A stretch of DNA of 64,000 nucleotides from Tyto alba (GCF_018691265.1 NW_024881321.1:18014698-18078697); one strand, 5' to 3'; shown: positions 11,698-24,657, numbered from the stretch's first letter. Program-made: numbers and translations. Notes: generated by a model not told the origin, from the letters alone.

Positions 11698-14600
11698 GGT
11701 ACTCAGTAGGTGAGATACCTTAAAGAATAGGCTTTACAATCCAAGGGTGGGAGTACATTACCTTCAGAGCAGAACCCTTAAGTAAGCTAGACAGAGTACA
11801 AGGATCCTAATACCACTAGCTCGTTGCTTTTGAAAGTCCTTCAGAAAGACTGGCTAGAAACACCTTGTAGGAGTGAAGAGCAGTGATCCTGACATGTGAG
11901 GAACTGGGACTCCCAACCCTATTACACCAGATGTGATCAATAAATGAGCTAAGGCAGGAAGGGGTGTGCTGCTATTTTTTTTTTTCCTTTAGCAGCTGTT
12001 GCATGAGGCCTCTTCTCTCTCTGCCTCTGGAAGAGACAGAGATGCTGGGGAGCACAGGCTAATCCCAGGGCAACCACTCCCTCTGCAGGAAAAAGGCTGG
12101 AGGGATCCACTCCACAGGGCTGGGTGAAAAATCAATGCAGTGTGTACCAGCATGTGAATGAAGCAGAAAATATGGGGGGGACACGACATGGTGATGATGA
12201 CACGACCAACAGATGTTTTTACATGCAGGCAGTACATGTAGCTTCAGAATTTGCTGGAGGTAAAGCTTGAAGCCTCTGTGAAACGCAAGTCTATCTAAAG
12301 GGGAATGGCAGGGAGATGGCTGCTGCATCCAAAGAGCACACTAAGGAGGGAACCTGATTTTTTAAGTCCTGCTCTGTTCTCTTCTGCTTAGCCCAACCAC
12401 ACAGATCTCTGAAGTCTTGTATATGGTATCTTACCAGTGCTAGGAAAGATTTTTTTAGACCATTTCAAGACCTGATGACTTTGCCTGTTAAGACAGGATG
12501 ATCTGTGTTTTTACTGAACTCAGGCATTGTGTCTAGCTGTTAATCTCTGAATGTGGTCTCATACTTTCCTCCCCTGATATGCTAAAAATAATTCAAAGCT
12601 GGCCCAGCCCTGAAATTTTAAGTCAGCTGCTGGACATAAGGATGGTTTTGTTTTTAATAGAAAGTCACTGGGCAGAACTCTGTGCTTTTTATATTGTCTA
12701 TGTAAAAATAGTTCATGGGTGTTCTATGGTCAATCTGATATTAAAATAACATTTAATATGGACTTTTGATTTTACAGCATGGAGCAAGAGCTCTGCTTCT
12801 CTTCAGTTTGGTTAATAAACATTCTATGAACTTCATGAATGTATGTCTAGAGTAGATGCTAAAAGTTCAAATGTATCAATGAACCAGGATTTAAAAAATC
12901 CCTAAGTATGTATTTGCCTAGTTTGGTATTTAAATTCTATGCATACAAACTTACATGATAGACCAAGATAGAAATCAGCTTAGATCTGCTACTACAGATC
13001 TGCTTCCAATCTTCTGGTCTTATCAGAAATTATGGATTTTTTTGTATGAATCATTGAACAGTAGCTGTTTCTTCTATCACTCATGAAAGTAGACTAAATA
13101 AATGCAATTATGTTGTCTGGCCTTGACTAATTGAATCGGTTTAAAAAAATACCCCAAAACAGTACAGGTCCATTGGCCCCAAAATGTCTAAATCTATCGT
13201 GTTATGTTTACAGTAAGGATTATGTATTTTATCAGTCTCTGAATATGACACATACTGAATGATTATACACATTAGCTCAGAGTTGACTATTCACAAGGGT
13301 AAATGATTTTTTTTTTTTTTTTTCTGACAAAAGATATAGACTAATTTAACTAGTTTATCTAATCTGCTCCATCAGCAGGAAAGAAATCTGGGAACTGAAG
13401 TTTGGGATCTTGTGGAGGTATTCCCAACATTTACAGTAGGAACATTTTAGGTACTCATTTTAGGTTAAGAGCTGAAATTCTTGATAGAGTGATGGGAAGA
13501 GTTAATTCCAGAGAGTAATTTGGACCAGTGAGATTACATTTACTTTTGTCTCCCTATTTAGATGCCTTCTAGATGTTTTTCCTCACAGATTGCATGAGGA
13601 GTCAAGACTCTTCAGCTAGGTCTTTAGTTAGATGACATAAAGTCAGGAGCTGTTTCTGAGGGACAGTAGATTTAGTTTCAATATCACTGTACTCATGAAT
13701 CAGGAGTGGAGCTTGTTACTGCTCCCTCTTCCCCCTGAAAAAAAAAAAAAAAAAAGAAAATAAAAAGATACAAATACAATATATTGTGTTTAAAAAGTTT
13801 AAAATTGTATTTTTAAAATATATGTGTATGTATGTATATGGAAATAATTCCATAGAAATATTAGACTGAAGAGAAAATTAGTCCTAACTTTTTCAGGTAA
13901 TCCACAACATGGAATTCTTTTCATAAACTATTCAGGTTTCATCTCACAGTGAATATGCAAGAAATGCCTTTTATTCTTGGAGACATTTGTTTCAATACAT
14001 ACGTGAAGGAGATGAGAACTTAAGAAACAACTTTTCTGCTGCTGTTTCATTTCCCCTTTTTGTACAGAGCATTGAAAAAGGCCTCCAGCAATCTCAGCCA
14101 TAGCAAAGCTCAGCAGCAAAGTGAGGGACATCACTGCAAGTTACTGTTTTTGTGTGAGGAAACTTGAAAATGGATGAAGGGCATTAAAGGATTTGCTCTA
14201 TTTGTGAGAATGCAGAGGGTATTGCTTACAGTGGTAGGACAGAGCACTTGTACTCTGCTTTTAACTTCCCACTTTAAAGTACTCCTCACAGTATTAAGCA
14301 ACATGGTCTTAATTTTTGCATTGGCTGTAAACTCCTGTATGTCTTGTTTGTCTCATTCCCTGTCTCTTTCTTGATTTCTCCTGCCATGATCTTAGGCGCT
14401 AAGGTTTGAAATACAGCAAATATACTGAGATTGCAGACCAAAGGAATCTGTGTACATTGATTTGCCCATGTTTTTGAATCAGGCATTAGCTAATCTCTTT
14501 GGGATGGGACTGGAAACATTTCCAGTGTTTTTATTGTGACACGTTAACCAAAATTCAGATGACTCATTAGTAACCTTGTAATATTAATCAGAAATAGCCT

Positions 14601-17600
14601 AGCCTCCTAAATCTTCATGTTTGAAACAAGCAATTCAGTATGGTATGAAATATAGTTTATATTTAAATTCTGTGTTGGATTATCAACAAAAGAAAGCTGA
14701 AAATTCTCTGGTAAAACTAGCAGTTGCCATGAAGCTTTTAGAAGGATATTGGAACTTAACTTTTTTTTGTTTGTTTTTTACATGGATATACCCTAGAAAA
14801 TTTGATAATTAATGAATAAGTTATTAATCATTGCTAAACACATAATAGATTATATGATATAATAGTGGATGGCCTAATGCACAGCTCCCTAAAAATCACT
14901 GCAAATCTTTTCACTGAGGAAGACTGAGAACAACATCTTACCTCAGCGAGACTGAAGATTTTAAACAGCTCTTCATTCTCCAGGCTGTGGAGAGCTTGTT
15001 TTCTTCCTTTCCTTCATTTCACTCATTTTAGACATAGAGGTTAGCTGAATTTTTCTTTAATATCAGTTTTGTTTTCAGGCCCTGTGTCTGAGGAAGCTTA
15101 GGCTGCCAAGAGTGCTGGGGAATATGCTATTTATTTAAAACCAATCTATTTCCATAGATGTCTTAAAGCAAAGCCAACAATACAGTTCAGTAAAACCTTG
15201 TTTTTACAAAATCTAAATTCTGAGAGAGCAAATCTGAGTCAAAAAGGTTCCTTTAAATCTCTGCCTTAACCCACCTGTGTCCCTTTTTGAACAAACCTGA
15301 TTTTTAATGACTTTTTCTTTAGGCTGTCTGTGTGTGAGCTTTCTGATTGCTGCAGGAGAATAAAGCAATATCTCTCTGCTTTCTCCTGTGAAGCTGTTTT
15401 TAAGAAGGCTCACAGTAAAGTAGAAGCTTTTTCTCTGCCCTGCTTTTTCAGGCTGATTTTGAATCAGTTTGTGTGATTTTGTCCAGCTTTAGTAATGGTG
15501 TATTTGATTTGCCCAATATTCTTTTTGCTTGTTTTACAACAGTGGGGTTTAATTTGTGTTTTAGGGTGAGGGAGGACCTCCATGCATGATTTCCAATGGG
15601 TCTGCAAAAGGAAACTAAGAAAAAAAGTGGGCTTAAATCGGGGCTGTAAGTGTCTATACCTCCTTTGGAAACTTTTCACAATCAGTATACTGAAGATTTC
15701 AAATGGCTGCTCACTGCAATATTTATCTTACATACATGTTTTCTGGCATAGGTAAGGATGACATAAAAAGCCTAACAAGCAGTCCCCTATGCTCTGAATT
15801 TTCCTATGTAAATCTAGACTGATCCTACAGTCCTATATGGACCTGCATCAATTCGTATCTGACAAGTGCTAGTGCCAAGTAATTGCTACAGGTTCATTCC
15901 TGCTGGCTACAGATGTGGAGGAAATGGGTGGCAAATAAGCATAGAAAACATCTATCCTGATACACAAGATCCTGTAGAGTACATGCTGGCTTCTTATAAC
16001 AGTGGTTTTAGGACATTAAGTATATACTGATACTTCTGAGTATCAACTGCAAGACAAATGTAATCCGTATTCAGTCTTCTGAATCTCCATTTGATTGCTC
16101 TGCATTCAACATAATAAATTGGCCATTATTGCACTAACCTTGTGGATGATTCAAGAACCTCTTCAGTTCAGTAAGTAATAAAACTCATGCTGATGTTAGG
16201 TTTCGTATACTTTTATCTTGTAAATTCTTTGAGTGGTTTGGGTTTCTGATGTGACCTTGGCTATTACTGAGATTTGTATACAGGATGCTTTAAACTTCTC
16301 TTGTAATGGATAAACTGTAACTTCTGGGTTGTAATTCATGCCCCTGACCATTCTGCAACAAGTAAAACCACAAATATAGTGTGGAGGATGGGAGCTCAGA
16401 ACTGCTGTCTGCAGGGAGCTGAAGGTGTGTGAGAATGTTGTCACAGGCTGCCAGACAACAGACCAGTGTTAAAAATGTGGTATCCTGCCATGCTGGCTTA
16501 TTTATTGCTTTGTTTAATTTCTTAATATCACATATTGGGAGTCTTTTCCTTTTGCTCTGCAGGATGCAGTTCCTGCATGTGATCCAAAGGCAGGAGAGTC
16601 TGGGAAATCAAAATCGTCCTTGTGTACCTTTTCCTTACGCAGAACTCAAAAGCACTTAGAAAAACTGCTGTCAGAGTAGAGAAAGTTAATTTATTAAATG
16701 TCTGTATGTCTCAACTGCCATCATAACTACAACAAATATCAGTGCTATGGCCTTGAGGTAACAAGCAAGAAAAGATTGAATGGCATTTTATGAAATGATT
16801 TATTTTCACTAAGCTGAGTCCATCTCATGATTTTTTTAAGGATGAACCACAACACTCAGAATAGCACTTCTCTGAGTGAAAATAAGGATACCAGAAGAAT
16901 AAGTTTCTACTTTTGTACTTCAGAACCTAGATTGATAGAGTATTAACTGTTTTTTACATATTTTGCTCAGTATATAGCTATTTCATTTATTAATTTCCTT
17001 ATGGTTATTAGTACGGCATTTAAACAAATTCACAGTAGATTTAATGAATTAGGTGCTAAGGCCTGCATGTTCATTGATATGTCAGTAACATTTTAACAGC
17101 ACTTGCTATGATGTATGATGTACTAGTCTACATTAAACCCTAGGCGGGGCAGGAAAGTGTTGAAGAGAGATTTGGGATGCTTCAGAAGTTTTCTGCAGTG
17201 AATTTATTTTATGTTTACATTAATCTATTTAAAAATTGTTTTCTTACAAACCCGGTGTTAGAGTAGAGAAAGATTATGAAGTTTCATGTGATTTCAAAAC
17301 TGTTGCTGAAAAAAGTTTATTTTCTTTCCTTTCAGTGTATGCATTACAACACATCACTGTCTGTTGGGATTTAAAAAAAAGAGAGCATGGGTACCCAGTT
17401 ATGTATTCTTCTCCACTCAGCCTTTTGATCTCACCTGCCTTTACTATTTTCAAAGGGCTCCAATAGGCGCACTTGAGACTGGGATCTCAGTTCTTCTTGC
17501 ATTTAAAACAACTTTTCTCCATTTAAGTCATTTAGGATGTATAGGCATAGCAGAACAGAATTTAGTCCTTTGTGTATCTCTTCCTTTTTGCAGACTTGTG

Positions 17601-17657
17601 GTTTTGGTTTTTTTGTTTGTTTTTTTTTTTGTTGTTGTTGTTGTTGTTATTGTTGTT
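17601..17657. repeat. T-rich tract followed by (GTT)n microsatellite
   Basis: A T-rich stretch runs into about nine GTT units with one interruption (TTA). It is a simple trinucleotide microsatellite. Confidence 0.9.
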
Positions 17658-20625
17658 AAATAGAGAACTAGCATGATGAGTGTCTAAGTAGCCTCACTGA
17701 AAAAGAAGGAAATGAATTGAAGTTAAGGGATTGGAGTGAATGACAGGTGACTGAGATAAACCTGAAATAGCAGCTTAAAAGAGTGACAGGGTAAGATTAA
17801 AAGATATAAGTGAAGGCAACAGCAAACCACTCATAGAATATAGGATACAAGATGATGTAGAATAAAGAAATTTTGGATGGGAAAGCAATTCAGACAAGAT
17901 GAGAGTGAAAGGGGAGCTGCCACAGGATTTCAGTATTTTCTCCAATAGGAAAAAAAAAAAAAAATAACACTGTGCTGATACTTGATGTGGAAAGAGAGAA
18001 AAGAACAAATAGGCTCCTGTCTGACAGAGAAATAATGAAAATGAGAAGGAAGGAAAGCGAGGTCTTTGCAGTAAAAAGGAGAGTTCAGAGGGCTAGGTGT
18101 TTATTCAGAATAAAATGGGATTATAGTCAGAATCGTTTGGACAGGACTAGGTGTAGTTCAAAGAGTGTGGCACTGGAGGCAACCCAGAGCTAATTTTTGA
18201 TAATCCGGTGTAGTGAATAGTATTCATCAAGCCTCTCCTTCCTCTGTTTTCATCAAAAAGTAAGATTATATATATACTTTTGGTAATATGCTTGTGAAGG
18301 CAAAATGTTTCACCGACACAAGCGTAACAATTGCTAAAATGGGATGAAAAGCAACAACCGGTGAAAGATTTGAAGGAAAACCTTATCCTTCAGTGCAGCC
18401 CCTTCCTTTCTGCCTAGGCCTGAGAGCACACTATAGTTGGAAACAATTAATGCTTTGGGGTAGTTATTGACAAAAGGTGGAGACGATGGACCACTGACAC
18501 ACTGGTTTAAGCAGTTTTCTCAAAAGGCATCTGGACACAACCTTGGAGTCAGATATCTTTCGGTTATCATAGTACAGCAACTAGACATCGTTTATAAGAA
18601 TTATAGCATGTGATGCCTGAAGCAGGATTCATCCAACAGTCTCAAGTGCAGGTATTAACAACTGCAGAAGCAGTTTTGTGCTTCCTTATTACACAGTGGA
18701 GAGGAAGGGGGATATTTCACCTCATCCTAGTGTAGATATCTAAAACCAGACAAATAGATAATTTCATAAAAATGTTGGTCTTTCTCCATTGGCTACACAG
18801 AGACCTTAAACACCCAAAGTTAGGTGAGAATAATCCTTCACCAAGAGCTATATCTAGCTCTGTCCTCCCAGCCTCCTTGTCTCTGTATTGATAAGGAGCT
18901 GAGAACTCCACACTACTGCAGGGGCCCTGATGTGCATCTTGGCACTGGGAGATGAGTTCAGGACAGAGATCTTTGGTCACCTGCGCAATTTCCTAGTTGT
19001 TCCACCTCCCAGAGGGAGAAAGGCACAGCAAGCACTTCAGGGACAGTTCGTGTCACTGTGCAGTGACTAGGCTTGTGCTGGGGATGACCTCTGAGGCTCA
19101 CCTTTCTCTTTTTCTTGACTGTTAGAGGAGTTTATAACAGCTTAGATTAGATGTCTTTTGGAAAAGATTTATCTTACTGAACTTCAGCTAAGTGTACTGC
19201 ATTTGGAGTCCAACTGAGTTTGTATTTAAACTCCTGTTTGAAATCAAATGAAGCAGGTGTGTTTTCCTTAATCTGGGACACAGCAGAAAGCTCTTAATTT
19301 TTCTTTTTTACCTTTCACTTTATCAAAGTACAATGACTAAATTTATCAGTAACACAATCATTTTCTCCTAGAGGTCATTTCTGTATACATCTCAGAGAGA
19401 GATACTTTGATCTTCAGAAAGTATAATTTAAAACAAAATTTGAATATAAAGACCCCCATGGAGCTTTTTCATTTTCCTTATTTTAATCTGTGAAATAACT
19501 GATATCATGGAGATGACTAATAATATCATTTACTTCATCAGGGAAATGCCATGACAGTAAGTTACATTTGCCTCTGGAAATTCCCACCTAAATTATCCCT
19601 GTCACTCTTCTACTAATACTAATTGCCCTCTCAATTTCCGTTCTTTTCATGTCTATTTTTTTTTGTCTTCTGGATCTTCCTATTTCTCAAGGCAAAGTAG
19701 CAATATTATTAAGCACCAGCTTAGCTATGGAAACACAAAGGAGTTTTCATTTTTAACTTCTCCAACATTCATATAAAATCAGCAACTTAACAATGGATAA
19801 ATAGGCATAGGTGTTATTTTGTATTGCGCTCCCCCATAGCACTCAGATCAGGGCTAGGCTTTTCCAGCCTAATAAAGCACAGGGAACTAGGAAAACATAC
19901 CTAGTAACTCACAGATCTTAATTCAGCTTATTGTGCTTGAAAATTCCACTGGAACACCACTAATAAAGTCTAACTTCATCATGATTATATATAGTAGATG
20001 GACACATTAATTTATCTATTGGCTTCTTTATTTAAAAAAAGTCACTTCAGAGGTTTTAAACTGGAATGCCTTTCAGTATGTTACTACTTTTAGTAACTTT
20101 AAAGTCACTGTGTGACATTGAACATCAAAGTGAGTACATTTTTTTTGTCTTCGCATACTGAATACTTTGTTTTTAATTGCAGTGTTAGAGATAGATTTAA
20201 TCTGTGATGTTTTGATTCCTTCTGAACTCCTCCACAAAACAATTTCAAATGAAAAAAATTGTGTTTATTAGCTGCACAGAAGTACTGGAGTGGATGAGAA
20301 AAGAAATCATGTTGCTATCATACTCTCGAACATTATGTCTAATTATCCACTCAAATTATTTTTTGATTTTAACATTACCAACACCTGATTTTGTAGTTGA
20401 CCATGGAAGGAAGGAGAAAATCATTGGCACTAGTTAACTGCTGACATGTGATTTTAAAATGATGTGATATTAACCGCTAGGCATTTAGTTTAAATCTCTT
20501 TTGTGCAATTTTCAGTCTTACAAGACCATTGTCTTTCTCCATTGCTCAGAATTAGTCTGTTCAGAACAATAAAGCATCACGATTCTGCCAAAAGCATTCT
20601 GCTGTATGTAGAAGGTGTTCAGCAT

Positions 20626-20690
20626 ATATATTGTATGTACAAGTATGTAATTTCAACTATATATTGTATGTATAAGTACGTAATTTCAAC
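20626..20690. repeat. Two-copy tandem duplication, 33-bp unit
   Basis: The unit beginning ATATATTGTATGTACAAGTA at 20626-20658 is repeated at 20659-20690 with about two substitutions and one missing end base. The duplication lies about 50 bp before the 3' end of the CR1 copy at 20741. It is a local tandem duplication with no coding meaning. Confidence 0.9.
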
Positions 20691-20740
20691 ATATACTCAG
20701 TTAAACCTCCACACAAAGCCCTGCTGGCACCATTTTAAGA

Positions 20741-20950
20741 CCACAGAACCACAGAATGGTTGAAGTTGGAAGGGACCTCTGAAGGTTATCTGGTCCAAAC
20801 TCTCCCTGCTCAGGCAAAGCCACCTAGAGCCTAGGACTGTGTCCACATGGGTTTTGGACATCTCCAAGGATGGATACTCCACAGCCTCTCTGGGCAACCT
20901 GTGTCAGGGCTCAATCACCCTTGCAAGACCAGGACAAAAGTGTAAAAAAA
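20741..20950 (-). mobile_element. CR1 LINE, 5'-truncated 3' end
   Basis: The plus strand reads as the reverse complement of a CR1 3' end. It starts with two degenerate 8-bp tail units (CACAGAAC, CACAGAAT). These are followed by TTGGAAGGGACCTCTGAAGG, the diverged 'atctggtccaaac' block, 'ctccctgctcaggcaaagcc' and the 'ggatactccacagcctctctgggcaacctg' segment, quoted here in parts. CR1 is the dominant bird LINE; it ends in short 8-bp repeats rather than poly(A) and is nearly always 5'-truncated, as here at about 210 bp. The homology fades after about 20925. The copy is moderately diverged and encodes nothing. Confidence 0.93.
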
Positions 20951-21184
20951 AACCCTGCAGACCTAAAATAAAGCAAATACAATAGAGTTTCTTAAAAATT
21001 GAATGAAGAATTGTGTGTCTTGAGTGTGTTTTTTAAAGTATGGATGAATGTGCTTCCTACTTGAGATTGTGCTTGTATTAGTAAAGTTCATTTAGTTTCT
21101 GGATCAACAACAAAACAAAATCCCTCAATTTTACTTATGAGCTACAGTAGAACACAAGCAGAAACTATTAAAATTATTAAAATA

Positions 21185-21388
21185 TGAAAGTGAGAGAAGA
21201 AGCAATGGGGAAAGGCACTCTGGGAGTCAGAGGAGAGTTTCCCTGAAGCCCGTGGAGACACCATGCTGGAGCAGGTTTATCCTGAAGGACTGGAGAGGAC
21301 CATGGAGAGGACCCACACCTATGCAGTTTTTGAAGGACTGTATCCCATAAGAGGGACCCTATGCTGGGGCATGGGAGATGTGTGAGGA
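21185..21388 (+). mobile_element. LTR B, left part (old retroviral LTR split by LTR A)
   Basis: The sequence contains the repeated module CCATGCTGGAGCAGG... followed by CTGAAGGACTG, which is typical of a long avian LTR type with tandem 40-50 bp modules in U3. One module is at about 21260-21292 and a second, more decayed one runs from 21300 to 21375. The element continues at 22483 after the inserted LTR A. The 5' end of LTR B is missing or decayed; the limit of 21185 is approximate. Plus orientation follows from the AATAAA in the right part. Confidence 0.75.
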
Positions 21389-22482
21389 TGTTGTGGTTTG
21401 AGCTCAGAGGGCACCTGAGCATCATACAACCACTTACTCCCTGCTTTGCCCCCAGTGCTGAGAAGGAGAAAATTAAGCCCCAAAAGGCTCAGGAATCGAT
21501 ACAAGGATAGGGAGATATGAATCACACATTATGGTTATGGGAAAAAGACAGACTCATTAGAGGAAGGGAAAAAATAAAAACAACATAAATTTAATACAGA
21601 CACTAGCAACAACACTTAACAGACAGAGTAGGACAGTGAGAAGCATTACCACATCTTGAAAACACCTCTCTTCCACCTCTCCCTTCTTCCCAGGCTCAGC
21701 TCTGCTCCCAGTATCTCTACTTCCTCCCCCAGCAGCACAGGGGCAGGGAATGAGGGGTGCAGTCAGGGCTGCTGCTGCTTTCATTTTCAGTGGAGGCAGC
21801 TTCTGGAACTTGTTCCCCCTGCTCCATTGTGGTCCCCCTCTCACAGGAGACAGTCCTCCACAACTTTTCTCTGACGTCAGTCCCTCCCACTGGCTGCAGC
21901 ATTTCCCTACATTGCTCCAGCATGGGTCACCAACTTTCACCAGCTGGAGTCCCTCTCACAGGCTGCAGCCTTTCCTGAGCTTCTCCAGCATGGGACACCC
22001 CCCCATGCTGCAATCCTCCCAGCGCTGAACTACAACAGCGGGGGCTGCTTCTTCCCACAATGTCCTGGTCTCCTTCAGGTGCAGTCACCTGTGACAGTGT
22101 GGGGGCTCCCCACAGGCCATAAATCAGTGTCTGCTCCAATGTAGACCTCCATGGGTGTCGGGGGGGGCCGCCTTGCCGTCTCACCACAGGATACAGGGGG
22201 GTCTCTGCACCGACACAGCTCCCCACCTCTTTCTTCCTTCATTCCTCCACTGATCTTGGTGTTCATGTAGATGTGGCAACTCCTCCTCACAAGTCCAACT
22301 CCTCCTCCCAGGTCATTTCTTACATATGTTATCACAGAGGTGCGGCTGGTTGGCTCAGCCTTGGTGCAGAGGTGGGGCCGAATTGGAGCCAGGGGAGCTT
22401 CAAGAAGATTCTCACAGGGGGCTGCCATTGTAGTCCCCAGCCCTGCTACCAAAAACCTCACCAGTCACTCAAACCCAGGACA
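21389..22482 (-). mobile_element. LTR A: complete 1094-bp solo LTR inside LTR B
   Basis: It begins TGTTGTGGTTTGAGC at 21389 and ends CAAACCCAGGACA at 22482, giving TG...CA termini. It is flanked by a perfect 5-bp target-site duplication GAGGA (21384-21388 and 22483-22487), so both boundaries are firm. The likely transcription direction is minus: a possible ATTAAA poly(A) signal lies at 21590-21595 (plus TTTAAT), close to the minus-strand 3' end. Its U3 contains degenerate tandem modules with cores such as GCTCCAGCATGGG (about 21914) and TCTCCAGCATGGG (about 21982). No internal retroviral sequence is present, so it is a solo LTR. Open frames of 66-128 codons inside it come from the GC-rich modules and are not genes. 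Confidence 0.93.
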
Positions 22483-22867
22483 GAGGAGGAAAGAGCAGCA
22501 GAGAGGAGTTGTTTTGGACCGACTGCAAACCTCATGTTCTATCCCCCTGTGTTGCTCAGGGAGGAGGAAGAAGTAGAGGAGTTGGAATGAAAAAATGAAG
22601 TCTAGCCTGGGAAAAAGTGGGGGAAGGTACTGTTTTAACTTTGTCTTCGTTTCTCACCATCCAACTATTAATTGGCAATAAATTAAATCAATCTTCCCCA
22701 TGTCAAGGCTGTTTTGCCCATGATGGTAATTGGCAAGTGATCTCCCTGTCTTTATCACAACCCATAAGATTTTTCATCTTATTTTCTCTCCCTGTCCTCT
22801 TGAGGAGGTGGAGTAAGAGAATGGCTAGGTGGGCATCTGTCATCTGTCCAAGGTCAACCCACTACCA
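22483..22867 (+). mobile_element. LTR B, right part with poly(A) signal and 3' end
   Basis: This resumes LTR B after LTR A, starting with the second copy of the GAGGA duplication. It reads through the 'gttgctcagggaggaggaag' block, an AATAAA at 22677-22682 and then the characteristic end GGTCAACCCACTACC. That end is the reverse complement of the GGTGGGTTGACC terminus known from avian LTRs. The 3' limit is near 22867, with a small indel in the last bases. This orientation is opposite to that of LTR A. Confidence 0.85.
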
Positions 22868-24348
22868 CTATATAGTATGCAAAGTCATGTTGTGAGCCAA
22901 GAGAAGATACAGGATCAGATCCTTACCTGATGAGACTTGGCAAAGGTTGTCAGATTTCAACAAAGTGATTCTGCTGACAGAGATCCCAACCTGTGGTTTT
23001 TAATGTCACACACTTTGTGAACAGTGACATTTGGTTGTGTTTGGAACAAACTACATGTAAAAGTACTGAGACTCGGGAGGTACAAGTTTGGGGGTTTGTT
23101 TTTTTTTTTTTTTTTTAGCCTGCAACTGTAGTTATGTAGTGGAAAGCTAGATGTATTTTCATCTGTACAGCAAACAATCTCAGCTCTGGCCTGTGGCTTA
23201 TTGGATATTAAATTACCTGAGCCATTCTTCTGAGTAAAATCTAATACCATTCTGGAATTTGCTCATTTCTAATTGAGCTCAGAATCAACATTGTAGAATA
23301 CTACTCTTCAAAACGAAGTACAAACACACGTGAGGAGCAATAATGATTTTTTTGTCATTCAGCAAGAACATCTCTCCTTTTCACCTGCCTTCTTTCAGCT
23401 CCTCTATGTGTTCTTTTCTCCCAGAGATTTAAAACACCATAAATAGTAACCTTTTGTTACCTGGTGTATCATTTTGTCATTGCTAAATTTCTTTAGTTGC
23501 TGGGTTTCTGTATATGGTAGACAGCTAAAGGCTACTTTCTTACAATAGGGACCTCTTAAAGTTTCTGAAAAGAAATTAAATAAGTAGTAGCTTGAAAGAA
23601 GATGTATAATAGGAAGGGGAGTGGAAAACAGGCCAGTCAAAACCAGAATGCATGCCAGCTATCACTCAGTCATTTTAGAAGGCTACTGAAAAAGAACAGC
23701 AGAATTAACTAAACCCCATCCTCTCTTGCTCTATACAATCACTGACCTTTTGTGCAGCTTTTAAGAGTTATGCAGGTTCAGGGGTGAATTTGCATGAGTA
23801 GAAGATTATCAGTTGCACTTTGAATGGGGAAAACTGCATGTATTAGTTCACCTCCAGGAGCTGTACCACCAAACAAACCTACTCTGCACATGCACGAGAA
23901 GGTGGTGTGAAGTCCAGGTTCACCTGAACCAGAGCTTCAGTCACCAGTTAGCTTCTGAAGCTTCTGACTATTGCCTTTATGATCTTCCTGGGTGTGCTCA
24001 GCCAAGTGTCATGAGAAGAGCAGCTTTGGTAAGTGATGACCTGATACTTTTTTTTGACACTGAGGGGATAAAAAAATGTCATGGCTAGATTATGATCAGA
24101 GCTGGAACATCGCACAGCAGTAATAAGAGATATCCAGATCTTGACTGTGTCCTTGGTTTTATAAGAACTACAAAAAAGGTCTGCAGGAGATTTTGTCATC
24201 CAAGTAATAGGAATTGATCTGGTCTATTGAACAGAGCACAAAGTGTGTGCTTTTAGCTTTTGAGGGCCTTATATTTCCCCAACAGCATTTTAATGTTTCC
24301 ATATGTTCAGGCTGTATGGCTATTGACACCAACATATTTGTTTCACAG
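22868..24348. other. Unique sequence between LTRs
   Basis: No gene or dispersed repeat recognised. It contains a run of 18 T at 23099-23116. The open frame at 23813-24088 (plus) has no domain I know and is treated as chance. Confidence 0.5.
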
Positions 24349-24657
24349 TGTCATGGTTTGAGCCTGGTTGGCAGCCAACCACCACGCAGCCACTCCCTCC
24401 CCCTTCTCTTCTGGCAATAGGAAGGGACAGAGAGCCAGGCTTGGGGTTTGAGATAGGACTGGGATGGGGAAAAAATCCCCCTTTATGGTCACAAGCAAAA
24501 GGCAGACTCGTTAGGGGAAGAAAAAAAAAGAACATACCTATATTACAGACACTAACAACACATAACAGAGTAGGACAGTGAGAAGCATTGCCACATCTTG
24601 AGAACACCTTCCCCCCACCCCTCCCTTCTTCCCGGGCTCAGCTCTGCTCCCGATATC
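24349..24657 (-). mobile_element. 5'-truncated LTR of the LTR A type
   Basis: It starts TGTCATGGTTTGAGCCTGGT and shares with LTR A the block from AGGACAGTGAGAAGCATT through CAGCTCTGCTCCC, in the same orientation. Read on the minus strand, only the LTR 3' part (R-U5 and some U3) remains. Homology stops abruptly at the inverted repeat at 24648-24679, so the rest of the LTR, including the tandem modules, is missing. No internal retroviral sequence is seen. Confidence 0.85.

Larger units (their letters stand above)
7888..20740. other. Unique AT-rich noncoding sequence with homopolymer runs
   Basis: About 12.9 kb without a recognisable gene or dispersed repeat. It holds short simple repeats: a T/G-rich run at 8837-8883, a short TA run at 9692-9702, 21 T at 11677-11697, 17 T at 13307-13323, 18 A at 13738-13755 and a T plus GTT run at 17601-17657. 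Open frames are all below 100 codons and show no domain. Moderately GC-richer spots, for example about 9100-9250 and 12000-12120, have no ORF or repeat signature I know. Confidence 0.5.

Noticed and set aside
17972..18193. Charged 73-codon open frame on the plus strand
   Set aside because: The segment is purine-rich, which alone produces Lys/Arg/Glu codons. No splice sites or similarity were recognised.
21557..22590. Cluster of open frames of 66-128 codons on both strands
   Set aside because: They lie in the GC-rich tandem modules of LTR A and the adjoining LTR B. Low stop-codon density there is a composition effect and no retroviral protein is encoded.
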